DNA of 64,000 nucleotides, taken from NCBI RefSeq assembly GCF_033170385.1, contig NZ_CP126170.1, positions 91,001-155,000 on the forward strand. The letters are read 5' to 3'. Source of the stretch: Xanthomonas rydalmerensis. Lineage in GTDB: Bacteria; Pseudomonadota; Gammaproteobacteria; Xanthomonadales; Xanthomonadaceae. Of this stretch, positions 1-8,636 are shown in pieces. The translations under genes and the position numbers were made by a program. The first letter of the stretch is position 1; each line of letters begins with the position of its first letter. Below the pieces are notes generated by a model. The model saw only the letters and a list, made by a program, of their open reading frames with translations. It ran no database searches and was not told the DNA's origin.

Positions 1-915
1 CGCGCGCTGCTGCTGCAGTTGCGCCAGCTTGGCCTTGATCTGCGGCATCGCCGCCAATGCGGCCTTCTCGCCTTCCAGGATCGCGGCGTTGCGCTGGGCG
101 AAGTCGGCCGCGCCGATGTCGTTGACCTTGGGCCGGATCACGATGTCGGCGCGGCCCAGTTCCTGCTGGCCCAGGCGCTGGCCCATGATCGCGATCGACT
201 GGTTGACGGTGCCGAGCATGCTGCCCGGGTTCTTGCCGCTGGCCTTGCTGGAGATGTCCACGGCGATGACGAAGTCCGCGCCGAGCTGGCGTGCGGCGTC
301 CACCGGCACCGGGCTGACCACGCCGCCGTCCACGTAGTGGAACTTGCCGATGGTCACCGGCTCGAACACGCCGGGGATGCTGCTGGACGCGCGCACCGCC
401 TGGCCGGCGTTGCCGCGCACGAACACCGTGCGCTCGCCGTCTTCCAGGCGGGTGGCGACCGCGGCGAACGGCTTGGCCAGCTTCTCGATCGGCTTGCCCT
501 TGAGCTGCGCGTTGACATAGTCCTGCAGCGCCTGGCCCTGCACCAGGCCGCCGGAGAACAGGCGCATGTCGCGGATGCTGCTCTCGTCCAGCGCCACCGC
601 CGCCTGCTGCATCTGGAACGCGTCCATGCCGCTGGCGTACAGCGCGCCGACCACGCTGCCGGCACTGGTGCCGGACACCACCGTCGGCTCCAGGCCGTTG
701 GCCTGCAGCATCTTGATCACGCCGATGTGGGCGAAGCCCTTGGCCGCACCGCCGCCCAGGGCGATGCCGATGCGCAGCGGCTTGGCCGCCGGCGACGGGG
801 CCGGTCCGTTCACCACCGGGGCTGGCGGCGCCGGCTTGGGCTCGCCGCCGCAGGCGGCAAGCAGGCCGAACAGGGACAGGGACAGCAACAGGCGCGGGGA
901 ACGGAACACGGTCAT
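1..915 (-). CDS. Patatin-like phospholipase lipoprotein (3' end outside window)
   Basis: The reading frame begins at the ATG at 915 and runs off the left edge, so the C-terminus is missing. The N-terminus is a lipoprotein signal (MTVFRSPRLLLSLSLFGLLAAC) whose lipobox LAAC predicts lipidation of Cys22. A Pro-rich linker follows, then a patatin domain with the oxyanion-hole glycine motif GGGAAKGFAH, the nucleophile elbow GTSAGS and a C-terminal DGG with the catalytic Asp. Patatin/RssA-family enzymes use a Ser-Asp dyad to hydrolyse acyl lipids. The signal suggests a periplasmic membrane-anchored enzyme. Substrate unknown. Confidence 0.88.
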   Translation of the reverse strand, partial: MTVFRSPRLLLSLSLFGLLAACGGEPKPAPPAPVVNGPAPSPAAKPLRIGIALGGGAAKGFAHIGVIKMLQANGLEPTVVSGTSAGSVVGALYASGMDAFQMQQAAVALDESSIRDMRLFSGGLVQGQALQDYVNAQLKGKPIEKLAKPFAAVATRLEDGERTVFVRGNAGQAVRASSSIPGVFEPVTIGKFHYVDGGVVSPVPVDAARQLGADFVIAVDISSKASGKNPGSMLGTVNQSIAIMGQRLGQQELGRADIVIRPKVNDIGAADFAQRNAAILEGEKAALAAMPQIKAKLAQLQQQRA

Positions 916-1071
916 GGAAGCGTCGCGGACAGGAGGAAGGAGCCGGCGCGAGCATAGCCGCATCCTCCTGCACCGCCCACGACCGGAGGTCATGCCACGG
1001 GTGGTTCTTGCGCTTCAGCGGAGGTGTGGGCGCCTGTGCTCCTGATGCTGCGAGGCGCTGCGCGCCCGTCC

Positions 1072-1110
1072 CCTCGCCCCAACCCCTCTCCCGGGGGGGA
1101 GAGGGGCTAA
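1072..1110. repeat. CTCTCCC/GAGAGGGG palindromic repeat, copy 1
   Basis: The sequence CCCCAACCCCTCTCCC followed by GGGGGAGAGGGGCT forms a G/C-rich hairpin just past the 3' end of the AIM24-type gene. Related copies lie near 17091, 29644, 29790, 30320 and 57735. It could act as a transcript end for the minus-strand gene, but no U tract is visible. Confidence 0.7.
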
Positions 1111-1120
1111 GTGTGCCGCC

Positions 1121-2134
1121 TCAGAAGTTGTTGTCGCCGTCCAGGATCCGGCCGAAGCCGCCCAGCACCGAGCCTTCGCCGCGGTTCTGCCCGCCGCCTT
1201 GCGGCGCGGCGGCGAACATGCGCCCGGCCAGGCGCGAGAACGGCAGCGATTGCAGCCATACCTTGCCGGGGCCGGTCAGGGTGGCCAGGAACATGCCTTC
1301 GCCGCCGAAGAACATGCTCTTGATGCCGCTGACCGGGCGCACGTCCATGTCCACCGAGGAGTGGAACGCGACCACGCAGCCGGTGTCCACGTCCAGCCGC
1401 TCGCCGGCAGCCAGCTCGCGCTCGATCACGCAGCCGCCGGCGTGCACGAACACCCAGCCGTCGCCCTCGAGCTTCTGCATGATGAAACCTTCGCCGCCGA
1501 ACAGCCCGGTCATGATCTTGCGCTGGAAGTGGATGCCCAGCGACACCCCGCGCGCGCCGGCCAGGAAGCTGTCCTTCTGGCAGATCAGGCGACCGCCGTG
1601 CTGGTCCAGCTTCATCGCCAGCACCGTGCCGGGGTAGGGCGCGGCGAAGGCGACCTTGGCCTTGCCCTGGCCCTGGTGGGTGAACACGGTGGTGAACAGG
1701 CTCTCGCCGGTGACCAGGCGTTTGCCCGCCGACAACAGCTTGCCCATCAGGCCGCTCTGGTTGCCGCCGGAGCCGTCGCCGAACACGGTGTCCATCTGCA
1801 CCGCCGCGTCCTTGAACATCAGTGCGCCGGCCTCGGCCACCGCGCTCTCGCCCGGGTCCAGCTCGATCTCCACGAACTGCATCTCGTGGCCGACGATGCG
1901 GTAGTCGATCTCGTCGGCGCGGCCGCCCGCGGCCGGCGGCGGCGGCAGGCCCGGCGGCAGGAACGCCGCGCCGCCCTGCAGCGCGGCGATCTGCGCCACC
2001 GGGAGCCAGCCGCTCTGGCCCTGGCACCAGGCCAGCGCCGTGGGGTTGTTGCGGGCGAAGGCGACTGCGTCGGCATCGTCGAACGGGCCGGAGCGGGTCT
2101 GTTCGCTGCCGGTCAGGAAGTACCACTGGGTCAT
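1121..2134 (-). CDS. TIGR00266/AIM24 family protein with N-terminal GYF-like domain
   Basis: The protein has 337 residues, starting at the ATG at 2134. Longer upstream frame is dismissed because similarity-like content starts at MTQWYFLTG. Residues 1-50 look like a GYF_2/DUF4339 domain (WYFL, then GPFDDADAV and GWLPVAQI), used in other proteins for protein-protein contacts. Residues about 80-320 are a beta-rich AIM24 (DUF124) domain, rich in Gly and containing the GVSLGIHFQ and FFGGEGMFLATL segments typical of the family. The biochemical role of AIM24 proteins in bacteria is not settled. It stands alone between the patatin gene and the phosphatase gene on the same strand. Confidence 0.85.
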   Translation of the reverse strand: MTQWYFLTGSEQTRSGPFDDADAVAFARNNPTALAWCQGQSGWLPVAQIAALQGGAAFLPPGLPPPPAAGGRADEIDYRIVGHEMQFVEIELDPGESAVAEAGALMFKDAAVQMDTVFGDGSGGNQSGLMGKLLSAGKRLVTGESLFTTVFTHQGQGKAKVAFAAPYPGTVLAMKLDQHGGRLICQKDSFLAGARGVSLGIHFQRKIMTGLFGGEGFIMQKLEGDGWVFVHAGGCVIERELAAGERLDVDTGCVVAFHSSVDMDVRPVSGIKSMFFGGEGMFLATLTGPGKVWLQSLPFSRLAGRMFAAAPQGGGQNRGEGSVLGGFGRILDGDNNF

Positions 2135-2355
2135 GGGTGCAGGTCCTTGGCGGGTAGTGGCGGCGAGTCTAGCCTGCCGTCCCGGACCGTTCGCATCTGT
2201 CCAAAGGCAGGGGGGCCGCAGCGCCCGGTGGCCGCCGCGGGCGCAGGCGTGGGGCAAGCGTCACCTCGACGCGGTGGCTGGATGCACACGCTGCCTGTCA
2301 GGCGGATCGTCCATGGATGCGTCCTCGGCGCGCGGGCGCGCACCGATAGGCGTTG

Positions 2356-3186
2356 CTACAGCACGCTGGCCGGGCGCACCTGCAGGACGTCGGCCTCCGC
2401 GGCGCAGTCGCTGGCCGGCGCGCGCCCGGCCGCGCGCGCGGCGGCGATCTCGCCGCGTGCCGCGGCCAGGTCGGCGCGGAAGTCCGAGTCGTCGTGCAGC
2501 CGCGCCACCGTGGCTGCGCCCATGAAGCGGCCGGCGAGCACGTCGCTTTGCCAGTGCACGTTGCACACCAGCCGGCTCTCGCCGTAGTTGCGGCCGCGCG
2601 CGATCAGCGCCTCCGCGCGTTCGGGCGCGATCTCGCTCAGGACCAGCGCCCAGGCCCAGCCGATGGCGCTGTGTCCCGACGGATAGGAACCGCTTTGGCG
2701 CAGGTCGTCGAGATCGCCCGGGGTGCACACCGCCTGCTGGTTGCGCAGGAACGGCCGCGCGCGCTGGTACTGGCGCTTGGCCGCCTTGGTGGCGGCGCTG
2801 GCGTCGATGCGGCTGCGTTCCAGCAATGTGTAAAGGTGCGGGGTGTGTTGCGCATCGATCGCCACGCCCAGCGCGCAGGCGAACTGGCCGGCGCCGGTCG
2901 GGAAGCTCAGATCGGCATCGCGCGCGGCCTGCTGCCAGCGCGCGCTGCCGCGCAGGGCCAGCGCCTCGCGGTTGACCCCCAGGTCCAGCGCCTCGCCTGG
3001 CGAGCCGGCCGCTGGCGGTGCCGGCAGCAGTTGCAGGCTGTCCGGGACCGCGGTGGCCGGCAGATAGCCCACGGCCTTGTCCGCTGCAGGCGACGGCGCA
3101 CGCAGCGCGGGGCCGCTGCACGCGGCCAGGGCGAGCGCCAGCACGGTAGCGGCGAAGCGGACACGACAGGCGGGCGACACGGGCAT
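2356..3186 (-). CDS. PAP2 family class A acid phosphatase-like lipoprotein
   Basis: The protein has 276 residues, starting at the ATG at 3186 (MPVSPACRVR). An N-terminal signal ending LALALAAC suggests a lipoprotein or an exported protein. The three PAP2 signature blocks are visible: KRQYQRARPF, then GSYPSGHSA, then SRLVCNVHWQSDVLAG. The two His residues and the Arg of these blocks form the vanadate/phosphate pocket in the family. The order and spacing match class A nonspecific acid phosphatases (PhoN/PhoC), which work in the periplasm. The closely packed start region contains REP DNA on its upstream side, so this is probably a single-gene transcript. Confidence 0.92.
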   Translation of the reverse strand: MPVSPACRVRFAATVLALALAACSGPALRAPSPAADKAVGYLPATAVPDSLQLLPAPPAAGSPGEALDLGVNREALALRGSARWQQAARDADLSFPTGAGQFACALGVAIDAQHTPHLYTLLERSRIDASAATKAAKRQYQRARPFLRNQQAVCTPGDLDDLRQSGSYPSGHSAIGWAWALVLSEIAPERAEALIARGRNYGESRLVCNVHWQSDVLAGRFMGAATVARLHDDSDFRADLAAARGEIAAARAAGRAPASDCAAEADVLQVRPASVL

Positions 3187-3280
3187 GCGAACTCGGACAG
3201 CGACGGCGGACCGGTCAGTGTACGGCGCGTGGCGGGGCGAGCGTCGCCTGCGACGGTGTCCTTCGCTGGACGCGCTTTGC

Positions 3281-3350
3281 TGTAGGAGCGGCTTCAGCCG
3301 CGACCGGGTTCCACGCGGCAAGTCCGGTCGCGGCTGAAGCCGCTCCTATG
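3281..3350. repeat. REP pair (class A, inverted)
   Basis: GTAGGAGCGGCTTCAGCCGC at 3283 and its reverse complement near 3326-3348 form a divergent pair separated by about 20 bases. Each arm is itself an imperfect palindrome. It sits between the starts of the phosphatase gene and the ends of the rhomboid gene on the minus strand. Confidence 0.85.
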
Positions 3351-3361
3351 CATTGTCATGC

Positions 3362-4144
3362 TCATCCCCCGTCACGCTCCTCGCGCGGCGGGAAGCGCAG
3401 CACCACCCCGCGCGACACCGGCGGCGGTTGCCACAGCACCGGCACCTGGGTCGGCGGCGGCGGTTCCAGTTCGTCGTCTGCGACGAGGATCTCGTCCGCG
3501 TCGTCCTCGTCCTCCCAGCTGTAGCGCTTGCGTGGCGGCAGCGGATCGCGATGGCGCAGCAGCAGCGCGGCGACCACGCCGCCCACCGCACCGCCCAGGT
3601 GCGATTGCCAGGACACCCCGTCCTCGTGCGGCAGCACCGTCACCAGCATGCCGCCGTAGAACAGGAAGGCGATCATGCTGGCGGCGATCGCGGCGCGGTC
3701 GCGGCGCAGCAAGGCGAGCACGAATACCAGGAATAGCAGGCCGTGGGCGACGCCGCTGGCGCCCAGGTGATGGCTGCCGGGGTCGCCGAGCCACCAGGCG
3801 CCCAGGCCCGAGCCCAACCACAGCAAGGGCAGCCCGGCCAGGGTGGCGCGCGGATACACGCTGCCGGCCAGGGTGCCCAGGATCAGCAGTGCGCCGGCAT
3901 TGGCCCCCAGGTGCTCCGGCGAGCCGTGCAGCAGCGGCGCGGTCAGCACGCCGAGCAGGCCGGCGGCCGTGTGCGGCGCGACCGCCCACGGCCGCCAGTC
4001 GAACAGGCCCTGGCTGGCGAACACCGCCACCAGTACCGCCACAAAGGCCAGGCTGGCATTGAACGCGCGCAGGATCCGCGCGCGGTCGAAGCGGCCCTGC
4101 GCCTCGGGTTCGGGCGGGGGCGAGGGGAGCGAAGAGGTGTCCAT
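3362..4144 (-). CDS. Rhomboid family intramembrane serine protease
   Basis: The protein has 260 residues from the ATG at 4144; a GTG at 4207 is an alternative. Six or so hydrophobic segments are visible, starting at residue 27 (FNASLAFVAVLVAVF). The catalytic Ser lies in GASGVAHG and the catalytic His in SWQSHLGGAVGG, the rhomboid dyad. The conserved HGSPEHLGAN loop (usually HxxxxHxxxN) is also present. A cytosolic, acidic then Pro-rich tail (EDEDDADEILVADDELEPPPP) follows the last membrane segment. The family cleaves transmembrane substrates inside the inner membrane. The substrate is not predictable. Confidence 0.92.
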   Translation of the reverse strand: MDTSSLPSPPPEPEAQGRFDRARILRAFNASLAFVAVLVAVFASQGLFDWRPWAVAPHTAAGLLGVLTAPLLHGSPEHLGANAGALLILGTLAGSVYPRATLAGLPLLWLGSGLGAWWLGDPGSHHLGASGVAHGLLFLVFVLALLRRDRAAIAASMIAFLFYGGMLVTVLPHEDGVSWQSHLGGAVGGVVAALLLRHRDPLPPRKRYSWEDEDDADEILVADDELEPPPPTQVPVLWQPPPVSRGVVLRFPPREERDGG

Positions 4145-4246
4145 GCTCCCTGGATGGCGGCGCCCGGCCTGCAAGGCAAGGCGCCGCCGGTGGGAGGGAC
4201 TGGCCACGGCCGCGGGACAATCCGCGGCCGCGGTGCCAGTGCCGGG

Positions 4247-5200
4247 TCAGTGCGCCGGCTTGGCCGGGCGCAGCAGGCTCAGCACGATGGTCGCGCCGAT
4301 CACCACCGCCACCGCCAGCAGCGACACCAGCACCGGGATCTTGTACAGGTCGATGATCAGCATCTTGGTGCCGATGAACACCAGCACGATCGCCAGGCCG
4401 TAGGGCAGCAGGTGGAAGCGGTCGGCCATGCCGGCCAGCAGGAAGAACATCGCGCGCAGGCCCAGTACCGCGAACACGTTGGAGGTCAGCACGATGAACG
4501 GGTCGGTGGTGATCGCGAAGATCGCCGGGATGCTGTCCACCGCGAAGATCACGTCGGTGATCGCGATCAGCATCAGCACCGCGAACAGCGGAGTGAACCA
4601 GCGCTTGCCTTCCTGGGTCACGCTCAGCGCGTTGCCGTGGTACTGCGGGGTCAGGCGCAGATGCTTGCGCATGAAGCGCAGTACCGGGTTGGCTTCCAAG
4701 TCAGGCTCCTTGCCCGCCGAGAACCACATCTTGATGCCGGTCAGCAGCAGGAACGCGCCGAACACGTACAGCAGCCAGTGGAACTTGGTCAGCAGCACCG
4801 AGCCGGCGAAGATCATCACCGCGCGCAGCACGATTGCGCCGAGTACGCCGATCACCAGCACGCGCTGGCGCTGCTCCTCCGGCACCGCGAAGTAGCTCAT
4901 GATCATCAGGAACACGAAGATGTTGTCGACCGCCAGCGACTTCTCGACCAGGTAGCCGGTCAGAAACTCCAGGCCCAGGCGGTTGCCGGTGGCCACGTCG
5001 ATGGTCTCGCGCAGGTACCACCACAGGCCGCCATTGAACGCCAGCGCCAGCGCGATCCAGCCGATGCTCCACCACAGCGCTTCCTTGAAGGTGACCTTGT
5101 GCGGACCGCCGTGGCGCATCAGCACCAGGTCCGCCAGCAGCGCCACGATCACCACGATCGCGAAACCGCCCCACAACCACACGTTGCCTATCGTTTCCAT
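4247..5200 (-). CDS. TerC/Alx family integral membrane protein, manganese-linked
   Basis: The protein has 317 residues, starting at METIGNVWLW (ATG at 5200), with eight to nine hydrophobic segments. The TerC core is clear: EKSLAVDNIFVF in the third helix and ITDVIFAVDSIPAIFAI in a later one, whose acidic residues are conserved in TerC/Alx proteins. In E. coli, Alx takes part in manganese homeostasis and is controlled by a yybP-ykoY riboswitch. The 5' leader here carries the same RNA class (see 5300-5402), which strongly supports a manganese export or homeostasis role. The gene is divergent from the rRNA methyltransferase gene. Confidence 0.93.
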   Translation of the reverse strand: METIGNVWLWGGFAIVVIVALLADLVLMRHGGPHKVTFKEALWWSIGWIALALAFNGGLWWYLRETIDVATGNRLGLEFLTGYLVEKSLAVDNIFVFLMIMSYFAVPEEQRQRVLVIGVLGAIVLRAVMIFAGSVLLTKFHWLLYVFGAFLLLTGIKMWFSAGKEPDLEANPVLRFMRKHLRLTPQYHGNALSVTQEGKRWFTPLFAVLMLIAITDVIFAVDSIPAIFAITTDPFIVLTSNVFAVLGLRAMFFLLAGMADRFHLLPYGLAIVLVFIGTKMLIIDLYKIPVLVSLLAVAVVIGATIVLSLLRPAKPAH

Positions 5201-5288
5201 TGGGAATTTTCCGTCAGTGAACAGGGAACCTCGGGGCCGCGGTGGCGGAGGCGTTCCGGACGGAGACGACGGATGTCGTCCAGAGGGT

Positions 5289-5402
5289 GCCTTCGCCACT
5301 GCGGCGAAGGTCTCGCTCGCAGCCGATGAACCGGCTGCCGTTGCACCGGAGCCCGCGGGCTCGAATTGACGGCGACAACGTCGGGAGCTACTCCCCTTCT
5401 GC
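5289..5402 (-). promoter_or_regulatory. yybP-ykoY (manganese) riboswitch in the terC leader
   Basis: Read on the minus strand, the leader contains the class-defining blocks GGGGAGUAGC (5396-5387), CGCCGUCAA (5374-5366) and GAGACCUUCG (5314-5305). The segment GAAGG just before the first block can pair with CCUUC after the last one to form the closing P1 helix. The same CCUUCGCC (5310-5303) is also the left arm of an eight-pair hairpin with GGCGAAGG (5297-5290). The aptamer and that hairpin are therefore mutually exclusive, a plausible switching mechanism. No U tract follows, so control may be by Rho or translation. Confidence 0.87.
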
Positions 5403-5406
5403 GCGC

Positions 5407-5435
5407 ATTCTTGCCGCTGCCGGCGGTGCCGTCAA
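5407..5435 (-). promoter_or_regulatory. Putative sigma70 promoter of terC
   Basis: On the minus strand TTGACG (5435-5430) is followed after 17 bases by AAGAAT (5412-5407). Initiation would fall near 5400, exactly at the 5' edge of the riboswitch aptamer, which is what supports the call. Confidence 0.55.
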
Positions 5436-5458
5436 TCGGGGCGGCTACAATGGCGTTC

Positions 5459-6640
5459 ATGAATAGTCCCCTGCCCGTAGTCCGCCTCAAGAACGCCTGG
5501 CGCTCCAGCCATCCTTGGATCTTCCAGAAACTGGTCGAAAAACCCGCCGCCAAGCCCAAGCCGGGCGCGCTGGTGGACGTGGTCGGGGTGGATGGCGACT
5601 GGATCGGTCGCGGCTTCTACAACGGCCACTCGCGCATCGCCGTGCGCATCCTCGAGACCAACCCCGACATCGCCGTCGACGAGTCCTGGTTCGCGCGCAA
5701 GATCGCCGAGGCGGTGTCGCTGCGCCGTGACGTGCTCAAGCTGGATGCGGTCAGCGACGCCTGGCGCGTGGTGCATGCCGAGGGCGACGGCCTGTCCGGG
5801 CTGGTGGTGGACCGCTACGGCGACCTGCTGGTGGTGGAATTCTTCAGCGCCGGCATGTTCCGCCACCGCGAGTGGATCTACGCCGCGCTGCGCGCGCAGT
5901 TCCCCGGCGCGCGCTTCTACAGCTTCGCCGAGGAGCACGTGCAGAAGCAGGAGAGCTTCGACTACCGGCCGGTGTCCAGCAGCGGCGAGCGCCCGGAGCC
6001 GGCGATCATCAGCGAATACGGCGTGCGCTTCCGCGCCGATCCGGCCGGCGCGCACAAGACCGGTTTCTTCGCCGACCAGCGCGAGAACCGCCAGTGGCTG
6101 AGCCAGCAGGTGGAGGGCAAGCGCGTGCTCGACCTGTGCTGCAACACCGGCGGCTTCGCCGTCTACGCCAAGGTCCGCGGCGCCACCGAAGTGGTCGGCG
6201 TGGACATCGACGAGGACGTGATCGAGATCGCCAAGGGCAACGCCCGGCTCAACGACGTGCGGCCCAAGTTCGTGCAGGCCGACATCTTCCCGTACCTGCG
6301 CGATGCCGCCGCGCGCGGCGACCGGTACGACGTGGTGATCCTGGACCCGGCCAAGATGACCCGCGACCGCGACCAGGTGATCCCGGCGCTGAAGAAATAC
6401 CTGGACATGAACAAGCTGGCGCTGGGCGTGGTCGCCCCGGGTGGCCTGTTCGCCACCTTCTCCTGCACCGGCCTGGTCGCCGAGCACGAGTTCCTGGACA
6501 TGCTGCGCCGCGCCGCCTATTTCTCCGGCCGCACCATCCAGATCCTGAAGGTGGCCGGTGCCGGCGCCGACCACCCGTTCATGGCCCACGTGCAGGAATC
6601 GCGCTACCTCAAGGCGGTGTTCTGCCGCGTGCTGGACTAG
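5459..6640 (+). CDS. Class I SAM-dependent rRNA methyltransferase, RlmI/RlmK-like
   Basis: The protein has 393 residues from the ATG at 5459; the ATG at 5450 is an alternative, but it overlaps a good -10 box (TACAAT, 5446-5451). An N-terminal PUA-like domain (VRLKNAWRSSHPWIFQKLVE) is followed by the RlmI-type methyltransferase. Motif I is LDLCCNTGGFAVYA, the acidic SAM-binding residue is in VVGVDID, and the motif IV region reads VILDPAKMTRD, then FSCTG. E. coli RlmI makes m5C1962 in 23S rRNA. The exact position modified here is inferred only from family. No Shine-Dalgarno is visible. Confidence 0.88.
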   Translation: MNSPLPVVRLKNAWRSSHPWIFQKLVEKPAAKPKPGALVDVVGVDGDWIGRGFYNGHSRIAVRILETNPDIAVDESWFARKIAEAVSLRRDVLKLDAVSDAWRVVHAEGDGLSGLVVDRYGDLLVVEFFSAGMFRHREWIYAALRAQFPGARFYSFAEEHVQKQESFDYRPVSSSGERPEPAIISEYGVRFRADPAGAHKTGFFADQRENRQWLSQQVEGKRVLDLCCNTGGFAVYAKVRGATEVVGVDIDEDVIEIAKGNARLNDVRPKFVQADIFPYLRDAAARGDRYDVVILDPAKMTRDRDQVIPALKKYLDMNKLALGVVAPGGLFATFSCTGLVAEHEFLDMLRRAAYFSGRTIQILKVAGAGADHPFMAHVQESRYLKAVFCRVLD

Positions 6641-6727
6641 CGCGCCGCGCATGTGCCGGGCCGAGCGGCGGTTCCTGCGCAGCGCACCGGTGCGGGTGCG
6701 CGCGACGCTGACGACCGCGCGCCGCGC

Positions 6728-7885
6728 ATGAAAATCGTCATCGCCCCGGACGCGTTCAAGGAAAGCCTGTCCGCGGCGCAGGCGGCCGCGCAGATCGCGG
6801 CCGGCTTCCGCAGCGTGTTCCCGGAGGCGCAGTACGTGCTGCTGCCGTTCGCCGACGGCGGCGAGGGCACCGTGGACGCGCTGGTCGCCGGCGGCGGTGG
6901 GCGCCGGGTCGCCTGTACGGTGACCGGTCCGCTGGGCACGCCGGTCGCGGCGCAGTTCGGCCTCAGCGAGGATGGCGGCACTGCGTTGATCGAGATGGCC
7001 GCGGCCAGCGGGCTGATGCTGGTGCCGCCGCCACGGCGCGATCCGCGCCTGACCGGCACCCGCGGCGTCGGCGAACTGATCCTGGCCGCGCTGGATGCCG
7101 GCGCGCGCCGGCTGTTGATCGGCATCGGCGGCAGCGCCAGCAACGATGGCGGCGCCGGCATGGTGCAGGCGCTGGGCGTGCGCCTCCTGGACGCGCATGG
7201 CCGCGACCTTGCGGCTGGCGGCGCGGCGCTGGGTGCGCTGGCGCGCATCGAGATGGGAGGGCTGGATCCGCGGCTGCGCGGCTGCACCATCGAAGTCGCC
7301 TGCGATGTCGACAACCCGCTGACCGGGCCGACCGGCGCCTCGGCGGTGTTCGGGCCGCAGAAGGGCGCGATGCCGGCGATGGCCGCCCAGCTCGACGCCG
7401 GGTTGCAGCACTACGCCGCGGCGATCGAACGTACCCTGGGCGTGGCGGTGGCGCAGCTGCCCGGGGCCGGCGCGGGCGGCGGCATCGGCGCGGCCCTGGT
7501 CGCCTTTCTCGGCGCGCGCCTGCGGCCGGGCGTGGAGATCGTCGCGCAGGCACTGGGTCTGGAAGCGCACCTGGACGGCGCCGACTTGCTGGTCACCGGC
7601 GAGGGCCGTCTGGACGGGCAGAGCGCGCAGGGCAAGGTCCCGGTCGGCCTCGCCCGCATCGCCCGGCGCCATGGCGTGCCGGTGCTGGCCATCGCCGGCG
7701 GCCTGGGCGAGGGCGCGGCGGACCTGCATGCGCAGGGGATCGACGCGCTGTTCGGCGCGGTGCAGCGGGTGGCCACGCGCGAGGCCGCCCTGGCCGACGC
7801 CGCGGACGCCCTGCGCCAGGCGGCACGCAACGTGGCCGCGGCGATCGCGCTGGGCCAGCGCTTGGGCGGCTCCCGGGCGCAATAG
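6728..7885 (+). CDS. Glycerate kinase (GarK/GlxK family)
   Basis: The protein has 385 residues, starting at MKIVIAPDAFKESLSA (ATG at 6728), the diagnostic N-terminus of PF02595 glycerate kinases. Further family blocks are PFADGGEGTVDAL, GTRGVGELILAALD, LLIGIGGSASNDGGAGM and GEGRLDGQSAQGKVPVGLARIA near the C-terminus. The enzyme phosphorylates D-glycerate (GarK/GlxK type gives 2-phosphoglycerate) and feeds glycolysis. It follows the methyltransferase gene by about 87 bases on the same strand, so co-transcription is possible. Confidence 0.93.
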   Translation: MKIVIAPDAFKESLSAAQAAAQIAAGFRSVFPEAQYVLLPFADGGEGTVDALVAGGGGRRVACTVTGPLGTPVAAQFGLSEDGGTALIEMAAASGLMLVPPPRRDPRLTGTRGVGELILAALDAGARRLLIGIGGSASNDGGAGMVQALGVRLLDAHGRDLAAGGAALGALARIEMGGLDPRLRGCTIEVACDVDNPLTGPTGASAVFGPQKGAMPAMAAQLDAGLQHYAAAIERTLGVAVAQLPGAGAGGGIGAALVAFLGARLRPGVEIVAQALGLEAHLDGADLLVTGEGRLDGQSAQGKVPVGLARIARRHGVPVLAIAGGLGEGAADLHAQGIDALFGAVQRVATREAALADAADALRQAARNVAAAIALGQRLGGSRAQ

Positions 7886-8189
7886 CGGCCTGCGCAATAG
7901 GCTCGGCTTGGCGGCGCGCTGGAATCCGCGGCGTTGGCTCGCGGTACGTCAGCCCCTGTGGGAGGGACTTCAGTCCCGACCCGATGACCGGTGGCGATCG
8001 CAATGCAGGAAGGGAAGCCCGCCCCGGGCCAGGTGTGGCGTCGGCGCTAGCCTCGCTGTAGCCAATCCCGAATCCCGAATCCCGGGCAATCGTGCCTGCA
8101 CCAAACTGGTGCTCCAGTCCGCGCCCATTTGGCGCGCGCTGCCCCGTTCAGGTAAACTGAAAACGTTTACAACACGGATGCTCATAACC
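7886..8189. other. Intergenic region with REP, heptamer repeat and palindrome
   Basis: No gene is seen in these 304 bases. A class B REP (GTGGGAGGGACTTCAGTCCC) lies at 7957-7980. Three head-to-tail copies of AATCCCG occupy 8064-8084. GTAAAC (8152-8157) and GTTTAC (8165-8170) form a 6-bp inverted repeat with a 7-base spacer, 20 bases before the next start codon, and may be an operator. Confidence 0.7.
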
Positions 8190-8591
8190 ATGGAAACGCC
8201 CAATCTCCCGCAACGCGCTCCGCTCAGCCCGAAGTGGCAGTTCCGCTTTGATTTCTTCGACCGTTACGGCGGACCGTCCACGCCCGAGTACAAGGCCGCG
8301 TTCAAGGCGCTGCCGTTCATGGAACGGCTGAAGATCAACATGAATTTCTTCGCGCTGTTCTTCGGCTTCATCTACTTCTTCATTTTGGGCATGTGGCGCA
8401 AGGCGCTGGGGCTGATCGGCATCTCGCTGGCGGTGGGCATCATCGCGGCGTTCCTGCCCGATGCAGTCGGTCGCGGCCTGGGATTCGCCTACTCGGTGCT
8501 GGTCGGCATGGCCGCCAACTACGCCTATTACCTCGACCAGCGCAAGGGCAGCGTCAGCTGGAACCCGTTCGAAGGCGTGCGTTGGTGGTAA
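8190..8591 (+). CDS. DUF2628 family small membrane protein
   Basis: The protein has 133 residues from the ATG at 8190; an ATG at 8178 adds four residues. After a soluble N-terminus with KWQFRFDFFDRYGG and PEYKAAFKAL, two or three hydrophobic helices follow (FFALFFGFIYFFILGMWRKA, LIGISLAVGIIAAF and FAYSVLVGMAANYAYYL). The motif FFxGFIYFFxLGMWRKA is typical of DUF2628 proteins, whose function is unknown. The gene is monocistronic, with an inverted repeat upstream and convergent to the DUF6882-like gene. Confidence 0.82.
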   Translation: METPNLPQRAPLSPKWQFRFDFFDRYGGPSTPEYKAAFKALPFMERLKINMNFFALFFGFIYFFILGMWRKALGLIGISLAVGIIAAFLPDAVGRGLGFAYSVLVGMAANYAYYLDQRKGSVSWNPFEGVRWW

Positions 8592-8636
8592 TGGCCGGGC
8601 GCGGCGGCGCGCAGGTGCGATGCGCCGCCGCCGCGT

